NCBI GenBank assembly: GCA_024639485.1
Contig: JAHEII010000010.1
Span: 1-35,071, forward strand
Reading direction: 5' to 3'
Length of the DNA: 35,071 nt
From: Alphaproteobacteria bacterium
GTDB lineage: Bacteria; Pseudomonadota; Alphaproteobacteria; Puniceispirillales; UBA1172
Under the pieces are notes generated by a model that worked only from the letters and a program-made list of their open reading frames with translations, searched no databases and had not been told where the DNA came from. The position numbers were made by a program, and so were the translations under genes. Shown in pieces: positions 19,318 to 28,352 of the stretch; position 1 is the first letter of the stretch; each line of letters starts with the position of its first letter.

Positions 19318-20568
19318 ATGCGATATTCTATTTGGTCTGTTCTTAAACAAGGGTTACGTTCAAACCGTGACTGGAAACCGGCATGGCGCGACCCAGAACC
19401 GAAAGCGTCTTATGATGCTATTATTGTTGGTGGTGGTGGTCATGGACTGGCCACGGCATATTATCTGGCATCCGAACATGGCATGACAAATATCGCCGTT
19501 ATCGAAAAAGGCTGGATTGGTGGCGGTAATGTTGGCCGGAATACAACGATTATCCGTTCAAATTATTTGCTTCCCGGTAACGAAGCGTTCTATGAATTAT
19601 CGCTCAAATTATGGGAAGGGCTGGAACAGAGCATCAATTACAATGCCATGGTATCCCAGCGCGGTATTATCAATCTGTTTCATTCTGATGCGCAACGGGA
19701 TGCGGCGGTCAGACGCGGCAACAGCATGATCATGCATGGTGCAGATGCGACTTTGCTAGATGAACATGATCTGCGCCAGATATGTCCGTTTCTGGATTTT
19801 GAAAATGCCCGTTTCCCGATTAAGGGTGGATTAATGCAAAAACGTGGCGGCAGTGTCCGTCATGATGCGGTGGCTTGGGGATATGCCCGCGCCGCTGATT
19901 TGCTTGGCGTTGATATCATCCAGAATTGCGAAGTAACCGGTTTCATCATGGAATCTGGTAAATGTGTTGGGGTTGATACCTCTCGCGGCAAGATCAGAGC
20001 CAAAAAGACAGGCGTTGCTGTTGCTGGTTCAACCAGCCGTGTCATGGGCAAGGCTGGCATGCGGTTACCTATCGAAAGCCATGTTTTACAGGCCTTTGTA
20101 TCCGAAGGATTGAAGCCTATTATTCCAGGTGTTGTGACTTACGGTGCCGGACATTTCTATATCAGCCAGTCCGATAAGGGCGGATTAGTATTTGGCGGTG
20201 ATATTGACGGCTATAACAGCTATGCCCAGCGCGGCAATCTGCCTGTGGTCGAAGACGTGTGCGAGGGCGGCATGGCGGTCATGCCAATGATAGGCAAAGC
20301 CAGATTATTACGCATGTGGGGCGGCATCATGGATATGTCCATGGATGGCTCACCCTTTATTGATAAAACCGATATCCCCGGGCTGTATCTAAATGCTGGC
20401 TGGTGTTACGGCGGGTTTAAGGCAACGCCGGGGTCAGGATGGTGCTTTGCCCATCTCTTGGCAACAGATCAATCACATGACGTAGCCAAAGCATATCGCA
20501 TTGACCGATTCCAGAGCGGTGCCGCGCTGGATGAAAAAGGGGCTGGTGCCCAACCAAACCTGCATTAG
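19318..20568 (+). CDS. soxB: heterotetrameric sarcosine oxidase-type beta subunit
   Basis: IIVGGGGHGLATAYYLASEHG, EKGWIGGGNVGRNTTIIRSNYL, RGGSVRHDAVAWGYARAAD (flavin-His region); ATG 19318 preferred over GTG 19309. Confidence 0.93.
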   Translation: MRYSIWSVLKQGLRSNRDWKPAWRDPEPKASYDAIIVGGGGHGLATAYYLASEHGMTNIAVIEKGWIGGGNVGRNTTIIRSNYLLPGNEAFYELSLKLWEGLEQSINYNAMVSQRGIINLFHSDAQRDAAVRRGNSMIMHGADATLLDEHDLRQICPFLDFENARFPIKGGLMQKRGGSVRHDAVAWGYARAADLLGVDIIQNCEVTGFIMESGKCVGVDTSRGKIRAKKTGVAVAGSTSRVMGKAGMRLPIESHVLQAFVSEGLKPIIPGVVTYGAGHFYISQSDKGGLVFGGDIDGYNSYAQRGNLPVVEDVCEGGMAVMPMIGKARLLRMWGGIMDMSMDGSPFIDKTDIPGLYLNAGWCYGGFKATPGSGWCFAHLLATDQSHDVAKAYRIDRFQSGAALDEKGAGAQPNLH

Positions 20569-20578
20569 AGAGAATAGC

Positions 20579-20881
20579 ATGATTATTCAACATCCATTGC
20601 TTGGCGCCCGTGATGCGGCAGAGTTCACCTATCTGGGTGATGCGGCCATGTTGATGCGGCCTGATCCGGCTAACGCGTCACATCCGGATAAGCTCATGAC
20701 TGCGTTTCATGATTATGTGCATCTGCGGGATAATCCAGCTGGTATTCACAAAGAATTATGGTTCCATGAACAGGGCGACCGATCATGGCTGGTAGTAACA
20801 AGAAACGTATCTACGCATGAAATTATTTCTGTTGAGTTGGCTAGTGATGTCAAAAAAGCATCGAAGAGGAAAAGCAAATGA
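20579..20881 (+). CDS. soxD: sarcosine oxidase-type delta subunit (variant without Zn cysteines)
   Basis: Between soxB and soxA; HPLLGARDAAEFTYLGDA...YVHLRDNPAGIHKELWFHEQGDRSWLVVTRN; ORF track start 20501 overlaps soxB, ATG 20579 follows a GAGAG RBS. Confidence 0.88.
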   Translation: MIIQHPLLGARDAAEFTYLGDAAMLMRPDPANASHPDKLMTAFHDYVHLRDNPAGIHKELWFHEQGDRSWLVVTRNVSTHEIISVELASDVKKASKRKSK

Positions 20882-23838
20882 GCCGTTCGATGCGTATCAA
20901 AGGCGGATTAATTGACCGGTCTGCCCCGCTGAACTTTAGCTTTAATGGCCATGATTATCATGGATATGCCGGCGATACCGTTGCATCTGCGTTGCTGGCC
21001 AATGATGTTCATCTGGTGGCCAGATCATTTAAATACCACCGGCCACGCGGAATTTTAACATCCGGTGCCGAAGAACCCAACGCGTTAATGACCATTGGCG
21101 CCGGTGATGATGCCGACCCTAACACCCGTGCCACCATAGCCGAGCTTTATGATAACATGATTGTCAAAAGCCAGAATCACGTGGGCTCTCTTAACTTTGA
21201 TCTGATGGCTATTAACGACTGGCTATCACCATTTCTGAGCGCTGGATTCTATTACAAAACATTCATGTGGCCAGCCGCGTTCTGGGAAAAATTATATGAA
21301 CCGGTGATCCGCCGCGCCGCTGGACTGGGCGCATTATCCGGCAACGAAGACCCAAGCCTTTATGACAAAGGCTTTCGCCATGCTGATCTGCTGGTCATTG
21401 GCGGCGGAGTGTCCGGATTAATGTCGGCTTTACTGGCTGGCCGTGCTGGATTGCGCGTAATTCTTGCTGATGAAGATTTCCGTTTTGGCGGCAATGCTCT
21501 TGCGATGAATGGGGATATTGACGGCAAATCATATGCTGACTGGATCAGTGACACGCTTGATGAGCTAGCCAGTTTTCCGCATGTGACATTAATGCCGCGC
21601 AGCACAGTATTTGGCGTGTTTGATCACGGAACTTATGGCGTGCTTGAAAATCTGTCTGATCATCTGCCGAAACAGGATAAACCTCCATATCGGCAGATCA
21701 TGTGGAAAATCATGGCCAAACGCGCCATTCTGGCATCAGGCGCGCTGGAACGTCCGGTTGCCTTTGCTGATAATGACCGACCCGGCATCATGCTGTCCGG
21801 TGCTGTACGCGAATATGCCACCCGCTATGCGGTGGCGACCGGCAATAATGTTGCTATCATGACCAATAACGATAGCGGCATTGATACGGCTATTGATCTA
21901 ACAAAGGCTGGCGTCAATGTGACCGCTTTAATCGATAGCAGAGCGTCTGCGGAAAGCCATCAGAATCTGCCCAAGGATATCCGGCTTATTGCCGGTGATA
22001 CAATAGCCCGCACATCTGGTCGCAAGCGTATTCGGTCGGTGACGCTGGAAAGTGGAGCAAAAATATCTGCAGATTGTCTGGCGGTGTCTGGCGGTTGGTC
22101 ACCAGCATTACATCTGACATGCCATCATCGCGGTCGTCCGGTCTGGAATGATGACATTGTCGGGTTTGTTCCCGGTGAGGATTTGCCGCCCGGATTATTA
22201 CTGGCTGGTTCTGTTACCGGTGCCATGTCTACCAAAGCCTGTCTTGATCAGGCCGTTATCGCCGTTAACACCGCGCTGAAGGATTTGGGCAAAAAAACCA
22301 TATCCAAGCCAAAGATTTCTGCCGAAGATAAAGCCTATCATATCACACCCTTATGGCAGATGGGGAGCAACCCCAAGGCACGGAAATTTGTTGATTTGCA
22401 AAATGACGTGTCCAGTAAAGATATCAAGCTTGCCCATCAGGAAGGCTATCGATCTGTTGAGCATCTGAAACGCTATACCACTATGGGCATGGCAACGGAT
22501 CAGGGCAAAACGTCAAATGTGCTGGGGCTGGCTATTATGGCGGAACAATCCGGCCATAGCATTGCCGATACCGGCACAACTATTTTCCGCCCGCCATATA
22601 CCCCTGTTCCTATTGGTGCTTTTGCTGGCAGAAGCCGTGGCAAGGCATTTCGTCCAATACGGCTAGCCCCCTCGCATCAATGGGCGAAAGAACATAACGC
22701 CGATTTTGTTGAAGCCGGCGCATGGCTGCGGGCGCAATGGTTCACCCGCAAAGGCGAAACCAATTGGCGGCAATCCGTTGATCGTGAGGTATTGGCCACA
22801 CGCTCAGCGGTCGGGATATGTGATGTATCCACCCTTGGTAAAATTGATATTCAGGGGCGTGATGCCACTGCTTTTGTTAATCTGGTCTATGCCAATGGCT
22901 TTGCCAAATTACCTGTTGGGAAAACCCGCTATGGATTGATGTTGCGCGAAGACGGATTTGTTATGGATGATGGCACAACCGCCAGACTTGGTGACAATCA
23001 TTATGTCATGACAACAACAACCGCAAATGCCGTGCTTGTCTATCGGCATCTGGAATTTTGCCGTCAGGGGATATGGCCTGATCTGGACGTTCAGCTGATT
23101 TCCACCACCGAACAATATGCACAATATGCGATAGCAGGCCCCGAAGCGCGGCAATTGCTTAATAAGATTGTGGATAATGGCGTTGATATCAGTGACGCTG
23201 CGTTCCCGTTCATGGCATGTGGTGAGATTTCTATCTGTAATGGCATAAAGGCAAGGCTGTTCCGGATTTCGTTTTCTGGCGAACTGGCGTATGAGCTTGC
23301 CGTGCCAGCCCGTTATGGTGATGCGCTGATCCGTCTGCTGATGGATATTGGCCAGCCATTGGGCATCACGCCTTATGGCACCGAGGCGCTTGGCGTGATG
23401 CGTATTGAAAAAGGCCATCCTGCTGGTAATGAGCTAAACGGCCAGACTTCAGCCCATCATCTGGGCATGGGCAGAATGCTAAACCCTAATAAGGATTTCA
23501 TCGGCAAGGTTATGGCCATGCGGCCAGAATTAACCCGCGAAGATGGCGTGCGTCTGGTTGGATTAAAACCTGTTGATCCCAATCACACGATTAGCGCCGG
23601 CGCACATATTGTAGCCATTGGTGCAGCAACAACCAGCGCCAATGATCAAGGCTGGGTGAGTTCTGTTGCATGGTCGCCCATGATGCAGACCTCAATCGCG
23701 CTTGGATTTGTGGCTAGCGGCAACACCCGATACGGTGAGGTCGTTCGCGCCGCCGATCCATTACGCGGCAACGATGTCGAGGTTGAAATTGTAAGCCCGC
23801 ATTTCTTTGACCCAGAAGGGAGACGGCTTCATGGCTAG
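20878..23838 (+). CDS. soxA: sarcosine oxidase-type alpha subunit
   Basis: 986 aa: N-terminal 2Fe-2S-like fold KYHRPRGILTSGAEEPNALM, FAD/NAD domains, C-terminal GcvT-like folate domain (GICDVSTLGKIDIQGRDATAFVN...). Confidence 0.95.
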   Translation: MSRSMRIKGGLIDRSAPLNFSFNGHDYHGYAGDTVASALLANDVHLVARSFKYHRPRGILTSGAEEPNALMTIGAGDDADPNTRATIAELYDNMIVKSQNHVGSLNFDLMAINDWLSPFLSAGFYYKTFMWPAAFWEKLYEPVIRRAAGLGALSGNEDPSLYDKGFRHADLLVIGGGVSGLMSALLAGRAGLRVILADEDFRFGGNALAMNGDIDGKSYADWISDTLDELASFPHVTLMPRSTVFGVFDHGTYGVLENLSDHLPKQDKPPYRQIMWKIMAKRAILASGALERPVAFADNDRPGIMLSGAVREYATRYAVATGNNVAIMTNNDSGIDTAIDLTKAGVNVTALIDSRASAESHQNLPKDIRLIAGDTIARTSGRKRIRSVTLESGAKISADCLAVSGGWSPALHLTCHHRGRPVWNDDIVGFVPGEDLPPGLLLAGSVTGAMSTKACLDQAVIAVNTALKDLGKKTISKPKISAEDKAYHITPLWQMGSNPKARKFVDLQNDVSSKDIKLAHQEGYRSVEHLKRYTTMGMATDQGKTSNVLGLAIMAEQSGHSIADTGTTIFRPPYTPVPIGAFAGRSRGKAFRPIRLAPSHQWAKEHNADFVEAGAWLRAQWFTRKGETNWRQSVDREVLATRSAVGICDVSTLGKIDIQGRDATAFVNLVYANGFAKLPVGKTRYGLMLREDGFVMDDGTTARLGDNHYVMTTTTANAVLVYRHLEFCRQGIWPDLDVQLISTTEQYAQYAIAGPEARQLLNKIVDNGVDISDAAFPFMACGEISICNGIKARLFRISFSGELAYELAVPARYGDALIRLLMDIGQPLGITPYGTEALGVMRIEKGHPAGNELNGQTSAHHLGMGRMLNPNKDFIGKVMAMRPELTREDGVRLVGLKPVDPNHTISAGAHIVAIGAATTSANDQGWVSSVAWSPMMQTSIALGFVASGNTRYGEVVRAADPLRGNDVEVEIVSPHFFDPEGRRLHG

Positions 23839-24409
23839 TCAATTAACCCCAACATCCCCCCTGTCGGGTTTTGCATTAAAAGTCCCGCAAGCGGAATGCG
23901 CGGAACAGACCGGCATGGCTATTATTTCGGTAAGCATGGCCAAAAGCGGTGCTAAAAAGCTGGCCAGTGCGGTAAAGGCCGCATATGGCGTAGCGCTTCC
24001 TAAACCCGGCCAGTATGTTGCCATTAAGGACGGGATGATTGTTTCGTCAGCGCGGGATCAGTTTTTTGTCTGCCAGAAAACACATCCGGACAAATTGCTG
24101 AAAACGCTGTTAGATTGTTGTTCTGGGGCGGCCACCATGACAGATCAAAGTGATGCATGGGCGCAAATCATGTTGTCAGGGGCGGCATGTAGCGCAATCA
24201 TGGAACGGTTATGTCATATTGATACAACCTCTGCCGCTTTTCCGGTTGGGTCAGCGGCCAGAACATCCATTGAGCATATGGGGGCTATCATTGCCAGAAT
24301 AAAACCCACCGCCAAGCAGACCGATGCGTTTATAATATTAACGCCGCGATCATCAGCTAAAGATATGGCACATGCGCTGGCACATACCCCACCCTTTTTT
24401 AGCATTTAA
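23831..24409 (+). CDS. soxG: sarcosine oxidase-type gamma subunit
   Basis: Last gene of soxBDAG order; GcvT/SoxG-like; ATG 23831 overlaps soxA end by 8 bp. Confidence 0.82.
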   Translation: MASQLTPTSPLSGFALKVPQAECAEQTGMAIISVSMAKSGAKKLASAVKAAYGVALPKPGQYVAIKDGMIVSSARDQFFVCQKTHPDKLLKTLLDCCSGAATMTDQSDAWAQIMLSGAACSAIMERLCHIDTTSAAFPVGSAARTSIEHMGAIIARIKPTAKQTDAFIILTPRSSAKDMAHALAHTPPFFSI

Positions 24410-24425
24410 ACATATGCTGACTGCC

Positions 24426-25010
24426 TCAGCTTTGATCCGGCAAAATAGCTTCTATGGCTTGCCGCATTTTTTTAGAATCCGGTGACGTAGTAGACGCATG
24501 CCAGCTATTCAGTTCACCATCAGGGCTGATCAGATATTTATGGAAATTCCAGCGCGGTTTACCCATGATGCCAGCCTTGCCAGACACCCATTGATAAAAC
24601 GGATGCGCATTTTTGCCTTTGACCACCTGTTTGCTGGTCATGGGAAAACTGATATCAAAATTCACTTCGCAAAAGGATTTGATTTCGTCATCTGCGCCCG
24701 GTTCCTGCCCACCAAAATCATTGCTCGGCACGCCTAATACGACTAGCCCCTTATCCTGATATTCGCGCCATATGGTTTCCAGCCCGCTATATTGTCTGGT
24801 AAATCCACAGCGTGATGCCGTGTTGACTACCAGCACGGCCTTGCCTTTAAAATCCGATAAATTAATTTTGCCGCCATCAATGGCATCAAAGCTGAACCCA
24901 TGGGCTGTCATTGGCAAACCATTTCCTATTTCTGATAAAGCCGGCGTTGCTACTCCGCTGGCGCCAGCCATGATCATTGCCGTTGATACTACCTGAACCA
25001 ATCGCCGCAT
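24426..25010 (-). CDS. glutathione peroxidase (Cys type) with signal peptide
   Basis: VLVVNTASRCGFTRQYSGLE, VLGVPSNDFGGQEPG, FPMTSK, KPRWNFHKYLISPDG; start MRRLVQVVSTAMIMAGASGVATPALS. Confidence 0.93.
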   Translation of the reverse strand: MRRLVQVVSTAMIMAGASGVATPALSEIGNGLPMTAHGFSFDAIDGGKINLSDFKGKAVLVVNTASRCGFTRQYSGLETIWREYQDKGLVVLGVPSNDFGGQEPGADDEIKSFCEVNFDISFPMTSKQVVKGKNAHPFYQWVSGKAGIMGKPRWNFHKYLISPDGELNSWHASTTSPDSKKMRQAIEAILPDQS

Positions 25011-25041
25011 CCGCCTTGCTCCGTTTTTTAGTGTGTATTTC

Positions 25042-25734
25042 CTAAATAGGGTCAAGGTGATCAGATTCAAGGCGATACATTTCATCTAGCCAGCCAAGAC
25101 CTATCGCCGCGTCATTGAGATTTTCAGAAACCATAACCGCATGTTGCCGGGTAAACGCATCGGCCGCAACCAGATCAGGAATATGAATAACTGGTACGCC
25201 TGCCGCATACGCCGCCATGATCCCCTGATGCGAATCTTCAAAAGCAATGGCATGTTCCGGCGCACATGATATAGCGGCGGCGGCGGCAATATACAGATCA
25301 GGTGCCGGTTTTCCGGATTGCACCTGATCGCCGCCAATCACCTGTTTCATAAACCCGTATAATCCCGCCCGATCAAGCAAGGTTTCTGCCTTGTCTGTCT
25401 GGGTTGATGTCGCCACCGCCATCGGCACACCTGCCGCATTCAGCCATTGGCAAAGCGACCGTGCATAGGGTTTTAACGGAACCACATGGCGAAGCTGATC
25501 AAGAAACAGATCACGCCAATCTTTATCAAAGCGCAATAAATCAACATGATCAGGCAACAGATCAGCAAAAATAGCACGTTGTTCTTGCTGATTACGTCCA
25601 ATCAGCTGGCCATATTGATTTGCTACCTGGCCAGCGTTATGCGCATGGCAGGTATGTTGAAACGTTGCCGCAGATACTTTTTCGGTATCAATCAGCAATC
25701 CATCCATATCAAAAATAACCGCTTGCGGAAGCAT
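25042..25734 (-). CDS. HAD-IA hydrolase (beta-phosphoglucomutase/YcjU-like)
   Basis: VIFDMDGLLIDTE, VATSTQTDKAETLLD, SGKPAPDLYIAAA, AFEDSHQGIMAAYAAG. Confidence 0.9.
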   Translation of the reverse strand: MLPQAVIFDMDGLLIDTEKVSAATFQHTCHAHNAGQVANQYGQLIGRNQQEQRAIFADLLPDHVDLLRFDKDWRDLFLDQLRHVVPLKPYARSLCQWLNAAGVPMAVATSTQTDKAETLLDRAGLYGFMKQVIGGDQVQSGKPAPDLYIAAAAAISCAPEHAIAFEDSHQGIMAAYAAGVPVIHIPDLVAADAFTRQHAVMVSENLNDAAIGLGWLDEMYRLESDHLDPI

Positions 25735-25821
25735 GAGTTTTCAAACCACATCATAGACAGGATTGCGAAAGACCCCCATGTTAGGCTAGTATTTTTGCTA
25801 TTGCAATAAAGGGTGCTGATT

Positions 25822-26226
25822 ATGCTTCAAGCTTCTGATATCCGCTATCTGGTGGTGCATTGTTCTGACACCGATGATGACTTAACCGCATCTGACATTC
25901 ACGCTATGCATCTGGGGTTTGGCTGGGACGGGATAGGATATCACGCTGTTATTATCAAGGATGGCACCATTGAACAGGGTCGCCCGCATTTCTGGGCAGG
26001 CGCGCATGTTTACGGGCATAACGAAGAAAGCCTTGGCGTCTGTCTGATCGGCCGGAATGATTTTACCCCCGAACAGATGACCGCACTGGACGAATTGCTT
26101 CGTGACTGGATATCCCGCTATCCGCAAGCCCGCATTTGTGGCCATCGTGATTTTCCCAACACTCAGAAAACATGCCCTAATTTTGATGTGGCCGCATGGG
26201 TAAAAGATCGCGGATTAACCGGATGA
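25822..26226 (+). CDS. N-acetylmuramoyl-L-alanine amidase, T7-lysozyme/PGRP-like (Amidase_2), no signal peptide
   Basis: YLVVHCSDT, GIGYHAVIIKDGTIEQGRP, CGHRDFPNTQKTCPNFDV (H...K-x-C ligand/catalytic pattern of T7 lysozyme type); ORF track start 25813. Confidence 0.9.
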   Translation: MLQASDIRYLVVHCSDTDDDLTASDIHAMHLGFGWDGIGYHAVIIKDGTIEQGRPHFWAGAHVYGHNEESLGVCLIGRNDFTPEQMTALDELLRDWISRYPQARICGHRDFPNTQKTCPNFDVAAWVKDRGLTG

Positions 26227-26978
26227 AACAGATCACCTCCCCCTCTGCCCCCATGGTTAATTCTGCTGATCTGTCTAGCGGACTGGAAACCGAAGCGCTG
26301 TTTGGTGAAGACATCACCATTTGTGATGATAGCCGCGCGGACTGGGTTCACATCCGGCTGGAAACAGATCAGTATCTGGCATGGATAGAGCGTCGGCATC
26401 TGGGCGTATTGCCAACACCGACACATCGCATATGCACTATCCGCGCGCTGATCACCAGTGGCCGCAACATCAAAACCCCGACCATGGGATATCTGCCGCT
26501 GGCCGCCCGCGTTCATGTGATTGAACAATCGGAACACGTGGCAAAAATTGCTCTGGGGCAAGACCGGACAGGATATATTCCTTCAGATCATATCAAGCCG
26601 CTGGATGATTTTTGTGCTGACTGGGTTGCCACCGCCGAACAATTGATCGGGGTGCCGTATCGATGGGGTGGTCGTGACAGCATGGGGATGGATTGCTCCG
26701 CGCTGGTTCAACTGGCCATGGCTAGCGGCGGAATGGCAAGCCCGCGCAATAGCGGTGATCAGGAAAAAACTCTAGGGTCAACATTGCCGCCAGATGCTGA
26801 TCTGATGCGCGGTGATCTAATATTCTGGCGTGGCCATATCGGTATTATGCAGGATCACCGCCGTTTAATTCATGCAAATGCATGGCATCATATGGTCATG
26901 AGCGAAAATCTGGATACGGCAATCCAACGCATCAAAGCCAATAATGGTGGTGATGTCACCCGACTCGTTCGACTTTGA
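26223..26978 (+). CDS. NlpC/P60 family peptidase with N-terminal SH3-like region (YkfC/dipeptidyl-peptidase VI-like)
   Basis: GVPYRWGGRDSMGMDCSALVQLA, RGDLIFWRGHIGIMQD, LIHANAWHHMV; ATGA overlap with the upstream amidase; no signal peptide. Confidence 0.92.
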   Translation: MKQITSPSAPMVNSADLSSGLETEALFGEDITICDDSRADWVHIRLETDQYLAWIERRHLGVLPTPTHRICTIRALITSGRNIKTPTMGYLPLAARVHVIEQSEHVAKIALGQDRTGYIPSDHIKPLDDFCADWVATAEQLIGVPYRWGGRDSMGMDCSALVQLAMASGGMASPRNSGDQEKTLGSTLPPDADLMRGDLIFWRGHIGIMQDHRRLIHANAWHHMVMSENLDTAIQRIKANNGGDVTRLVRL

Positions 26979-26986
26979 TCCGGGTT

Positions 26987-28327
26987 TTAATCCGCACTGG
27001 CGCGCGTGCCTAATTCACGTCTTAATATGACCAATAAAATCAAGGATGGAATGACCATCACAGCGGTAATGATAAAGAACACACCCCAATCGCCATCCAG
27101 ACTATCCACCATCCAGCCAGATGATGACGCCAGAAGCGTCTTACCAGCAGTCCCGATTGATGCCAGCAAAGCATATTGCGTGGCGGTATAGCGGCGATCA
27201 ACCAAGAGCGATATAAAGGTTACAAACGCAACTGTGGCAAACGCGGCGGCCAGATCATCCAGCATAACCGCCAGCGCAAATAACCAGTCCACCTTACCAA
27301 CCCAATACAATAAACTGAACATGATATTAGTGCTAGCCATGGCTATTCCGGCAATAAACAGCGCCCTAACCGTACCCATCCGCATGGCAAACCAACCACC
27401 AATCAATGTGAAAATAATGGTAACAACCCAGCCAAGGCCTTTGGAATAAATCCCAATCTCGGATTTGCTGAAGCCAATTTCCCGATAAAACACAATGGAC
27501 ATTTTGCCCATAAATGCCTCACCAATTTTGAATAGAAAGACAAAGCCAAGAATAGCCAGCCCAATACGGACACCATTATTGCGGAAAAAAGACGCCAGCG
27601 GATCAATAACGGTTTCAATCAGCCATGTGAATAGCCGCGTGATTAACCCGGTCGGCGAAAGCTGCTGATGATTATCATGGGATGCCATGCTTCGTTGTTG
27701 TTCGGGGATCAGCAATAACCCCAGATTCATCAATGCAATCATGAACAGAACAGATATGAATGTCATCTGCCAGTAATTAGCCACACCCATCGCCTGAATA
27801 TAATCAGCAATAAAAAATGTGATCATGCCGCCTAGCTTAAAGCCACTCCACCAGCCAATGACCGACATAGCCGCCCCTGCCGCCATCACTTGCCGTTCAT
27901 CCTGACCAGCCTGTTCTATCCGCAACGCATCTATCACAATATCCTGTGATGCCGAAGCAATGGCAATAATCAAACCGAACCCGATAACAAGCACCAGATG
28001 TTCTGTTGCGTCTAGCTGTATCCAGAAAAGAAGTGAGATGAAAATACAAATCTGGAACAGGATTATCCATGCTTTGCGATGCCCCAGTTTCCGGCTAATC
28101 CATGGCAAGGATAGCCGGTCAATCAAAGGCGCCCAGAGAAAATTAAACGCATAAACCCCAAAAATTAATCCGGCAAAACCAACGGTTGTCCGGCTTAATC
28201 CGTCTTCTTTGAGCCATAAGGTCAGCGCGCTGCCGATCAGCACCCAGGGAAAACCACTCATCATCCCAAGCAGAAAAATCCTAATCATCCGCTTGTCCAT
28301 ATATCCATTAAAATATGATGCTAACAT
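26987..28327 (-). CDS. ampG: AmpG-type muropeptide permease (MFS)
   Basis: About 12 TM; LLGMMSGFPWVLIGSALTLWLKEDG, KFLWAPL-like FNFLWAPLIDRL, GHRKAWI, ASASQDIVIDALRIE. Confidence 0.9.
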   Translation of the reverse strand: MLASYFNGYMDKRMIRIFLLGMMSGFPWVLIGSALTLWLKEDGLSRTTVGFAGLIFGVYAFNFLWAPLIDRLSLPWISRKLGHRKAWIILFQICIFISLLFWIQLDATEHLVLVIGFGLIIAIASASQDIVIDALRIEQAGQDERQVMAAGAAMSVIGWWSGFKLGGMITFFIADYIQAMGVANYWQMTFISVLFMIALMNLGLLLIPEQQRSMASHDNHQQLSPTGLITRLFTWLIETVIDPLASFFRNNGVRIGLAILGFVFLFKIGEAFMGKMSIVFYREIGFSKSEIGIYSKGLGWVVTIIFTLIGGWFAMRMGTVRALFIAGIAMASTNIMFSLLYWVGKVDWLFALAVMLDDLAAAFATVAFVTFISLLVDRRYTATQYALLASIGTAGKTLLASSSGWMVDSLDGDWGVFFIITAVMVIPSLILLVILRRELGTRASAD

Positions 28328-28352
28328 GAACTATATCTCTTTTTTCAATGGT

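Noticed and set aside
20501-20881. 126-aa version of soxD in the ORF track
   Set aside because: The first 26 codons overlap the soxB 3' end; ATG 20579 has an RBS and starts with the expected SoxD N-terminus.
22909-23418. 169-aa minus-strand ORF inside soxA
   Set aside because: Antisense to a strongly supported domain of soxA; no recognisable motif or RBS.
25042-25734. HAD hydrolase considered as MupP (MurNAc-6P phosphatase) belonging to the recycling locus
   Set aside because: Motifs look like the beta-phosphoglucomutase/YcjU type, and MurQ is present so a MupP-AmgK-MurU shunt is not indicated; it is also on the opposite strand next to gpx.
25813-26978. Amidase plus NlpC/P60 pair considered as a prophage lysis module
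   Set aside because: No holin, spanin, portal, terminase or integrase nearby; the pair is ATGA-coupled and adjacent to ampG/murQ/anmK, and neither has a signal sequence.
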